Assembly: GCA_023267315.1 (NCBI GenBank)
Contig: JAHFNN010000064.1
Span: forward strand, 1-5,144
From: Candidatus Nomurabacteria bacterium
GTDB lineage: Bacteria > Patescibacteriota > Minisyncoccia > Phycocordibacterales > UBA9973
Length of the DNA stretch: 5,144 nucleotides
Direction: 5' to 3'
Part shown: positions 1-4,050 of the stretch, in pieces
Position numbering within the stretch: the stretch's first letter is position 1
How the letters are laid out: each line of letters opens with the position of its first letter
Program-made: the position numbers and the translations under genes
Notes under the pieces: generated by a model
Databases searched by the model: none
What the model was told of the DNA's origin: nothing
The model's input: only the letters and a program-made list of their open reading frames with translations

Positions 1-859
1 GAAGCGTCTTGTTTTCATTTGAATCCCCGTATGCAGTATTTTTTTCACATTCACGAAGCTTCGTCTCAAGCTCATACCGTTTACTATGAAGCGATTCTTT
101 CATAGTGCGCAAATAAAACGCTTCCTTGGAAAAATATTCTTTGTAGAGCGCGGTAAGTTCTCCGCGCATGACTTGTGCCTTCTCAATCTTTTCTACCTGC
201 TTCTTGAGAAAGGTGATATGCGGTGCAATTTCACGACGAAGTGCCCCGACTTCTTTCATGTTGATTTGCGTCTTTTCAAGTTTACGCTCGGATTCTGCAA
301 TACGATATTGATACACTTTAAGCCCAAGTGCGTCTTCAATCATCATGCGTCGGTCTTTTGATGATGAGCTCAAAATACGATCAGCTTCTCCTTGTGAAAT
401 AATGTGGTGACCAGAAGAACCAATATTAACTGACGCTAATAAATCAATAATATCTTTCAAACGCACTTCACTTCCATTAATAGAATATTTATTTCCACCA
501 TCAGAAAATACCTCACGAGCAATCGTAATTTCATCGAAATCAAGATTAACATTGTCGCTCCCAACGCCAGTAAACGAGAAAACCTTATTTGTGTTATCAA
601 AAGTAATCGCAACACTCGCTCGGCTTGAAGATGGCATACCTTTCGAGCCTTTGAAGATAAGGTCAGAACCAGACTTACCACGCATGGATTTCATTGATTG
701 TTCTCCAAGCACAAAACGAAACGATTCAACGATATTTGATTTTCCAGAACCATTCGGACCCACGACTCCCGTAATCGGAGTTTCAAATGAAAGAAGTGCC
801 TTCTTTCCAAAAGATTTGAATCCGTTCATTTCAAGCCGTTTTAATGAGAGATGGTTCAT
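1..859 (-). CDS. smc: Chromosome segregation protein SMC, N-terminal 286 residues (partial)
   Basis: This is the N-terminal head half of an SMC ATPase, which as a dimer with its kleisin partners organises and segregates the chromosome. The window edge cuts it, so most of the coiled coil, the hinge and the C-terminal head (signature motif, Walker B) lie outside. Reading from ATG at 859-857, the Walker A motif GPNGSGKS is at residues 34-41, after the family-typical LKRLEMNGFKSF start. The Q-loop is in ISQGEADRIL, with Gln156. The DRRMMIEDALGL block near 169-180 corresponds to the usual ERR-FEEAAGI segment. From about residue 185 the chain is charged and heptad-like, the start of the coiled coil. 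The start codon is seven bases after the rnc stop, so the two are co-transcribed; rnc-smc is a common bacterial pairing. No Shine-Dalgarno is visible, so translation probably follows from rnc. No defects are seen. Confidence 0.95.
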   Translation of the reverse strand, partial: MNHLSLKRLEMNGFKSFGKKALLSFETPITGVVGPNGSGKSNIVESFRFVLGEQSMKSMRGKSGSDLIFKGSKGMPSSSRASVAITFDNTNKVFSFTGVGSDNVNLDFDEITIAREVFSDGGNKYSINGSEVRLKDIIDLLASVNIGSSGHHIISQGEADRILSSSSKDRRMMIEDALGLKVYQYRIAESERKLEKTQINMKEVGALRREIAPHITFLKKQVEKIEKAQVMRGELTALYKEYFSKEAFYLRTMKESLHSKRYELETKLRECEKNTAYGDSNENKTL

Positions 860-866
860 GAATAGT

Positions 867-1562
867 TTAGTCAATCCACTTATTTATTTTCAATGCTTCG
901 AGTGCTGCTTTTTGTTCAGCCTCCTGTTTCGACTTCCCTTTTCCACTTGCGATAAGTTTGTCGTGGAAATAGATGCCGACATTGAAATGTTTGTCGTGAT
1001 CAGGACCAGCTTCTGAAATAACTTTATACGATGGTGTTACATTTTCATGTTCCTGTGCCATTTCCTGAACCAGACTTTTTGAATCGCGCCACAATTTCTG
1101 AGATACGATGGCATTAGTTCGATGAAAAAGCATTTCCCCAATAAAAGCGGCTGCAGCATCATATCCTTGATCAAGATAAATAGCCCCAACGAATGCTTCG
1201 AATGTATTCGCGAGAATATATTGACGTGCTTTTCCGGTATCTTTTGACTCACCTTTTGAAAGTAGGAGGTACTCATTCATACCGCATTCAGATGCAACCT
1301 CAGAGATAATCACTGCATTTACCAAAGCTGCACGATATGAGGTGAGCTCACCTTCGGTGGAATCAGGATATTTTTTATATAGATAATCCGTGATGACAAG
1401 TTCAAGCACAGCATCACCCAAAAACTCAAGACGTTCATTGTGTGAACGACCAAGTGCCGGATTCTCGTTGATGTACGAGCGGTGCGTGAACGCCTGTGTT
1501 AGAAGATTTTTATTGTTGAATACTATTCCTGTTTTTTTCTCAAATTCACTGAAATTAATCAT
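867..1562 (-). CDS. rnc: Ribonuclease III
   Basis: RNase III is a dimeric endonuclease that cuts double-stranded RNA, including rRNA precursors and structured mRNA leaders. The 231-residue protein has the normal family length and both domains. The catalytic domain covers roughly residues 4-150, with the signature HNERLEFLGDAVLE at 41-54; Glu43, Glu46 and Asp50 match E. coli E38, E41 and D45. A second cluster is ILANTFEAFVGAIYLDQG at 116-133. A dsRNA-binding domain covers about 160-226 and ends in GKGKSKQEAEQKAALEAL. Glu122 matches E. coli E117, but the metal ligand D114 is replaced by Asn119. ATG at 1562-1560 is preferred because MINFSEFEKKTG is a normal family start. A GTG at 1613 would add 17 residues encoded by an RNA hairpin. 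It lies 73 bases after nusB, with a strong hairpin in that gap, and seven bases before smc. No Shine-Dalgarno is visible. Confidence 0.96.
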   Translation of the reverse strand: MINFSEFEKKTGIVFNNKNLLTQAFTHRSYINENPALGRSHNERLEFLGDAVLELVITDYLYKKYPDSTEGELTSYRAALVNAVIISEVASECGMNEYLLLSKGESKDTGKARQYILANTFEAFVGAIYLDQGYDAAAAFIGEMLFHRTNAIVSQKLWRDSKSLVQEMAQEHENVTPSYKVISEAGPDHDKHFNVGIYFHDKLIASGKGKSKQEAEQKAALEALKINKWID

Positions 1563-1574
1563 GAAATTCAGTAT

Positions 1575-1633
1575 CGTATATTGGGTATCCTGTATCCACA
1601 AACTGTGATACACGCTACCCGATATAAAATACG
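1575..1633 (-). promoter_or_regulatory. Long imperfect hairpin in the rnc leader
   Basis: Nearly all of the nusB-rnc gap folds on itself. Core pairs are 1583-1587 with 1616-1620 (GGGTA/TACCC), 1591-1595 with 1608-1612 (TGTAT/ATACA) and 1597-1600 with 1604-1607 (CACA/TGTG). That gives 14 bp with one 3x3 internal loop and one bulge. An outer A/T stem, 1577-1581 with 1622-1626, extends it past one mismatch, and 1575-1576 can pair with 1632-1633. In the mRNA it ends 12-20 bases before the rnc ATG. No U-run follows, so it is not an intrinsic terminator. RNase III is known to cleave a hairpin in its own leader in E. coli; by analogy this could be an autoregulatory cleavage site. The pairing is seen directly and the role is inferred. 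Confidence 0.55.
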
Positions 1634-1635
1634 GC

Positions 1636-2532
1636 TTACTTTGTAATAATTTTTATCGCCTTCGCAAAGAGCGGAAGAATATCGTCATACATTTTCAAAT
1701 CTCCAAGCTCTTCCATTGGAAACCACTTCGCATCATCAAGCCCGCCTGATTCTTTCAATTTCAAGCTCTGAAATGGTGCCTCGCCCAGGAAGTACGAAAC
1801 CTGCTTTCGAATCTTACCCTGTGTCGGATGTGATGCCACATACTCATTCTCTCCAAGCTTTTCTTGAATAGTAATGGTAACACCAATTTCTTCTTTCACT
1901 TTAAAGATAGTACCAGCCTCTTCGGTCTGATCATTTGCGATACCACCTTTTGCAAGTGTCCAATACCCAAACACATCGTGCACGAGTGCGAAGAAGATTT
2001 TCCCATTGTGTCGCGCATACACGATTGCGCCGCCTTTTTTTTCAATTGGAAATGTTGCAGGATCAAGCTCAGCCTCTTTTTTTTTCTTCTTACTAATATC
2101 GTCTTTGCCAGGCTCTCCGATTTCTTTATACACCGCACCCAATACGCCATTGACGAACTTACTAGAATTTTCTCCACCGAATGTTTTTGCAAGTTCAATC
2201 GCTTCATTGATAGCAACCTTTGGTGGCACCTGTGTACGATCACCGAAAAGAAGCTCAGCGAGCCCAATGCGTAAAATATTTCGGTCAACGATGGAAGTTT
2301 TTTCGATAGGCCAATCCGGAGCAGCCTTTTCGATTATATTGTCGATAACTGTTTGTTTTTTAAGAACAGTTTCAGTGAGATTGGTTATGAATGTAGTGTC
2401 ATCAAGTCCCGGGCCAAATTCCTTTATATTTCGATCAATAATCTCCCCGACGAGTGTATCTTTCCCGCCGTTAAAATCCCACTCAAAGAGTGTTTGAAGC
2501 ACAATTGATCGTGATAAATGTCGATTTGCCAT
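1636..2532 (-). CDS. nusB: NusB fused to a C-terminal Nudix-like domain
   Basis: Residues 1-140 form a complete NusB antitermination factor, which with NusE/S10 binds boxA RNA and supports rRNA transcription. It starts MANRHLSRSIVLQTLFEWDF and contains ILRIGLAELL (86-95) and VPPKVAINEAIELAKTFGG (102-120), then KFVNGVLGAVYKEI, all typical of NusB. NusB proteins are usually about 140-160 residues; this one has 298. After a lysine-rich linker (148-167), residues 168-298 look like a Nudix domain: GGAIVYAR-NGKIFFALVHD, WTLAKGGI (191-198) and a Nudix-box region at 196-218. The box is degenerate: the usual Arg-Glu before U-x-E-E is Phe210-Lys211, while Glu214, Glu215 and Gly217 remain. Pyrophosphohydrolase activity is therefore doubtful. 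The gene lies 45 bases after rpmF and 73 before rnc. Only weak upstream purine stretches (GAGG, AAGAAG) could serve as a ribosome site. The linker codons include A9 and A8 runs. NusB identity is near certain; the Nudix fold is likely. Confidence 0.93.
   Translation of the reverse strand: MANRHLSRSIVLQTLFEWDFNGGKDTLVGEIIDRNIKEFGPGLDDTTFITNLTETVLKKQTVIDNIIEKAAPDWPIEKTSIVDRNILRIGLAELLFGDRTQVPPKVAINEAIELAKTFGGENSSKFVNGVLGAVYKEIGEPGKDDISKKKKKEAELDPATFPIEKKGGAIVYARHNGKIFFALVHDVFGYWTLAKGGIANDQTEEAGTIFKVKEEIGVTITIQEKLGENEYVASHPTQGKIRKQVSYFLGEAPFQSLKLKESGGLDDAKWFPMEELGDLKMYDDILPLFAKAIKIITK
2077..2085 (-). other. A9 slippery run in the NusB-Nudix linker
   Basis: On the coding strand the linker reads AAG AAG followed by nine A's in zero frame (AAA AAA AAA), then GAG. 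One extra A in the transcript, or a -1 ribosomal slip, reads AGA GGC and then TGA at 2071-2069. That would release NusB alone with a short basic tail. A second run of eight A's lies at 2042-2035, at the start of the Nudix domain. Tandem AAA codons are a known slippery context, as in dnaX. Whether slippage happens here cannot be seen from sequence. Confidence 0.35.
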
Positions 2533-2577
2533 ACAAAGAACTTCTTACTACCTCGCACACAAAAAGACTCAAGTTAA

Positions 2578-2808
2578 TTATTTTGTTGCAGTCTTTTCTT
2601 TTGCTTTCGCCTTAGCCTGCTTTTTCTCAACTTTCTTGACTACATCAATAACCTTTCGGCCTCGATAATAGCCGCATTCTTTACAGATAGCATGGCTTAC
2701 GTGCGAAGCACCACAATGTGAGCACTTTGAAAGCATAGTGCTTTTAAGCGCATGGTGGCTGCGTCGATTTGCGGTATGTGACCGCGTATGTCTCATTCGT
2801 ACTGTCAT
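2578..2808 (-). CDS. rpmF: 50S ribosomal protein L32 (bL32)
   Basis: bL32 is a small zinc-ribbon protein of the large ribosomal subunit. The 76-residue product has the family pattern: a basic N-terminus (MTVRMRHTRSHTANRRSHHALK), then a four-cysteine ribbon with C29-x2-C32 and C42-x2-C45, followed by GYYRGRKVIDV. The N-terminus has the MRHTR-HT-NRRSHHAL style I associate with Parcubacteria rather than the AVPKRKTS style of Firmicutes or Proteobacteria. After residue 57 comes a lysine/alanine tail, which is longer than usual but ordinary for a ribosomal protein. It is the first gene of rpmF-nusB-rnc-smc, with nusB starting 45 bases downstream. A promoter ends nine bases before the ATG, leaving almost no leader and no room for a Shine-Dalgarno sequence. 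Confidence 0.97.
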   Translation of the reverse strand: MTVRMRHTRSHTANRRSHHALKSTMLSKCSHCGASHVSHAICKECGYYRGRKVIDVVKKVEKKQAKAKAKEKTATK

Positions 2809-2817
2809 AGTGAATCT

Positions 2818-2845
2818 ACTATAGCAGATATGGCTAAAAAATCAA
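2818..2845 (-). promoter_or_regulatory. Promoter of the rpmF-nusB-rnc-smc operon
   Basis: On the minus strand, TTGATT (2845-2840) is followed by a 16-base spacer and TATAGT (2823-2818). TGC directly before the -10 gives an extended -10 (TGn). With usual spacing, transcription would start near 2811, about three bases before the rpmF ATG at 2808. It lies in the 55-base gap after the membrane protein gene, so the operon need not depend on readthrough. Confidence 0.6.
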
Positions 2846-2863
2846 ATCCATATAAAATGACCC

Positions 2864-3634
2864 TTAAAATGCAGCAAGGGCCTGACTTGCCCACAAATAT
2901 GCAACCGGAAACGCAACTAGAGCAATGGAGATAATGTTGAGAATACGATAAATCATAACTCTCTTACTTAAAAGTGATATGACTGACAGGACGATAACAA
3001 TAAAAGGAAGTAGGGCAATCAGGATTACCGGCCCCTGTACATGATTGGTGAATACGTATGGCCCATAGAGGATTGCGTAAAATATACCAACAAAAAGAGT
3101 AACTACGGGAATTGCCTTTACTAATGTCCCCTTCTGTACAGGCGTCATGGGTGTATTTCCTTCTGCCATTGACTCGGTTTGGTCATCATCATAATTTATT
3201 TTTTTCTGAAGATATAACAAGGCATTAATAGCGCTGGCATATACTCCAACTAAAAACAATGGAACTAATAACGTTCCACCATATGGTGTACCAGCCATCA
3301 TCCCCAAATACGCGGTAGAAATAAAAAGACTGTTCACTATACTTGAACCTTGAATTATAAATAAACTACCAGTAACAGAAATACCCAACAATATCGCAAG
3401 AATAGAGTGCAATCTAATTCTTCTTGAATATAGTAAGATCGCAGAAAAAACAAGTAATAGTGAATTAAAAATATAATAAAAAAGTACAGCAATTCCCGAG
3501 AAGCTACCACCATGACTCGAAGAATTACTAAACCCTAGTTTGAACCACCAGAATGTAAGCCAGAGCGCTCCGACACCAGCGATAAGCAAGAACCAACTAA
3601 AACTTACCGAATTCTTTTTTGAAATAATTTTCAT
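2864..3634 (-). CDS. Multi-pass membrane protein, function unknown
   Basis: I do not recognise this 256-residue protein. About 45% of it is strongly hydrophobic. Likely membrane segments lie near residues 13-33, 48-69, 77-95, 119-142, 174-195, 202-223 and 228-250, with a weaker Gly/Ala stretch at 100-117. Basic residues sit at the N-terminus (KIISKK), 71-74 (RRIR), 144-145 and 224-230, which suits a cytoplasmic N-terminus and seven crossings. One hydrophilic, acidic loop at 146-172 (KINYDDDQTESMAEG) is probably cytoplasmic. No catalytic motif, lipobox or cleavable signal peptide is seen. The frame is open further upstream to 3859, but that extension runs antisense-like through a tRNA gene and the tRNA spacer. 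ATG at 3634 is chosen because a TATAAT lies nine bases before it. It stands alone between the tRNA unit and rpmF, so context gives no clear clue to its job. Confidence 0.85.
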   Translation of the reverse strand: MKIISKKNSVSFSWFLLIAGVGALWLTFWWFKLGFSNSSSHGGSFSGIAVLFYYIFNSLLLVFSAILLYSRRIRLHSILAILLGISVTGSLFIIQGSSIVNSLFISTAYLGMMAGTPYGGTLLVPLFLVGVYASAINALLYLQKKINYDDDQTESMAEGNTPMTPVQKGTLVKAIPVVTLFVGIFYAILYGPYVFTNHVQGPVILIALLPFIVIVLSVISLLSKRVMIYRILNIISIALVAFPVAYLWASQALAAF

Positions 3635-3648
3635 AATAGAACTATTAT
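3633..3648. repeat. Palindrome over the -10 box and start codon
   Basis: Seven-base arms ATAATAG and CTATTAT are separated by AA. The palindrome covers most of the TATAAT box and two bases of the start codon of the membrane protein gene. The predicted start site falls inside it, so it cannot form fully in the RNA. A repressor operator is possible. In such A/T-rich sequence it may equally be chance. Confidence 0.3.
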
Positions 3649-3649
3649 A
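3644..3649 (-). promoter_or_regulatory. -10 box of the membrane protein gene
   Basis: A perfect TATAAT (3649-3644 on the minus strand) ends nine bases before the ATG at 3634, the same distance as at rpmF. No good -35 is present at 16-18 bases; TTGTAA is only 14 bases upstream. The predicted start site near 3637 would give a leader of about three bases. Confidence 0.5.
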
Positions 3650-3675
3650 CAATATTTTTGAGATTACAATTACTG

Positions 3676-3748
3676 AGCCACCCCCGAGGATCGAACTCGG
3701 GACCCCGGCTTTACGAAAGCCGTGCTCTACCAACTGAGCTAGGGTGGC
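3676..3748 (-). tRNA. tRNA-Thr(CGU)
   Basis: A complete 73-nt cloverleaf reads on the minus strand. The acceptor stem GCCACCC/GGGTGGC is perfect. The D arm is GCTC-AGTTGGTA-GAGC. The anticodon stem CGGCT/AGCCG carries the loop TTCGTAA, so the anticodon is CGU and reads ACG. The T arm is CCGAG-TTCGATC-CTCGG. The discriminator is U73, followed by CAG, so CCA is not encoded and must be added after transcription. G1-C72 and C2-G71 fit threonine identity. It is the second tRNA of the unit, 11 bases after the folded spacer RNA. Confidence 0.97.
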
Positions 3749-3759
3749 GACTACAAACA

Positions 3760-3916
3760 GGAGCCGTTGTCCGGGATTTCCGACAACATCGGCAGGTGCT
3801 TTTCTACCTCGTCTGTCTAATCGCAGACTCGTACAGAAAAGCCTTTCAATCCCGGCCACGAGCCAACCCAGTAGGTCATTTTACTAAATGAGCAGTTGGC
3901 TCGCTCAACGAGCTCC
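3760..3916 (-). ncRNA. Candidate structured RNA between two tRNA-Thr genes
   Basis: This 157-base stretch folds into a closed multi-branch structure. P1 is 3760-3769 with 3906-3916 (10 bp, one bulged base). P2 is 3859-3867 with 3895-3903 (9 bp, perfect), with an inner hairpin 3876-3881/3886-3891. P3 is 3771-3778 with 3848-3855 (8 bp, perfect). P4 is 3798-3805 with 3835-3842 (8 bp, perfect). P5 is 3811-3815 with 3824-3828, and P6 is 3780-3783 with 3789-3792. Another hairpin, 3917-3920/3926-3929, fills the gap back to tRNA-Thr(GGU). Over half of the 184-base spacer is paired. Its minus-strand 3' end copies the tRNA 3' end. As it sits between co-oriented tRNAs, tRNA 3'-end processing and RNase P would release it. 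No family is recognised: it lacks conserved RNase P, tmRNA and SRP RNA motifs. It could also be a decayed tRNA duplicate or a DNA recombination element. Strand is inferred from the tRNAs. Confidence 0.45.
3761..3778 (-). repeat. 18-bp direct repeat of a tRNA 3' end, copy 1
   Basis: The plus-strand sequence gagccgttgtccgggatt here is identical to 3932-3949. It duplicates the tRNA-Thr(GGU) 3' end: T-loop end, T-stem 3' strand, acceptor 3' strand and discriminator. In this copy the bases form one side of stems P1 and P3 of the spacer RNA. The copies start 171 bases apart. Confidence 0.8.
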
Positions 3917-3931
3917 GTCGCGATACGACTT

Positions 3932-3949
3932 GAGCCGTTGTCCGGGATT
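3932..3949 (-). repeat. 18-bp direct repeat, copy 2, inside tRNA-Thr(GGU)
   Basis: This copy is the functional 3' end of tRNA-Thr(GGU) plus one flanking base. Tyrosine recombinases often use tRNA 3' ends of this kind as attachment sites and leave such a repeat. An unequal tRNA duplication would leave the same trace. No integrase gene is in the window. Confidence 0.8.
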
Positions 3950-4005
3950 GAACCGGAGACCTCGTCATTACCAATGACGTGCTCTACCAACTGAGCTACA
4001 ACGGC
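3933..4005 (-). tRNA. tRNA-Thr(GGU)
   Basis: A complete 73-nt cloverleaf. The acceptor stem is GCCGTTG/CAACGGC and the D arm GCTC-AGTTGGTA-GAGC. The anticodon stem CGTCA/TGACG carries the loop TTGGTAA, so the anticodon is GGU and reads ACC and ACU. The T arm is TCCGG-TTCAATC-CCGGA. The discriminator is U73 and CCA is not encoded. It is the first tRNA after a promoter just upstream. Its last 17 bases, plus one flanking base, are repeated exactly in the spacer that follows. Confidence 0.97.
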
Positions 4006-4020
4006 AAAACATACTGTTGG

Positions 4021-4049
4021 ATAGTACTATACTTTGAATCCTTTTTCAA
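4021..4049 (-). promoter_or_regulatory. Promoter of the tRNA-Thr unit
   Basis: On the minus strand, TTGAAA (4049-4044) is followed by a 17-base spacer and TACTAT (4026-4021). Transcription would start near 4014, a few bases before the mature tRNA-Thr(GGU) end at 4005. It fills the 45-base gap after the ATPase stop codon. No other promoter is apparent before tRNA-Thr(CGU), so the tRNAs and the folded spacer are probably one transcript. Confidence 0.5.
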
Positions 4050-4050
4050 T

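Noticed and set aside
552..1016. Plus-strand reading frames such as 552-1016, 1864-2274 and 2006-2497
   Set aside because: They lie antisense to clear conserved genes (smc, rnc, nusB), have no recognisable domains and no initiation signals.
1563..1613. GTG start giving RNase III 17 more residues
   Set aside because: It would start inside the rnc leader hairpin, and the added peptide has no family similarity. The ATG at 1562 gives a normal RNase III N-terminus.
2534..2544. Short palindrome aagaacttctt before nusB
   Set aside because: Five-base A/T-rich arms are expected by chance, and there is no -10/-35 pair or terminator U-run associated with it.
3841..3858. CRISPR-like repeat end (GGGATTGAAAGG on the minus strand)
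   Set aside because: It is a single copy with no periodic spacers, and it is explained by the inverted tRNA T-arm match.
3635..3859. Upstream extension of the membrane protein frame to an earlier start at 3859
   Set aside because: The extension runs through the whole tRNA-Thr(CGU) gene and part of the folded spacer. It ignores the TATAAT directly before the ATG at 3634, and the peptide is not membrane-like.
3749..3932. Assigning the spacer RNA to RNase P RNA, tmRNA or SRP RNA
   Set aside because: It is far too short for RNase P RNA or tmRNA, shows no Ala tRNA-like ends or tag reading frame, and lacks the SRP apical GGAAG/AGCAG loop pattern.
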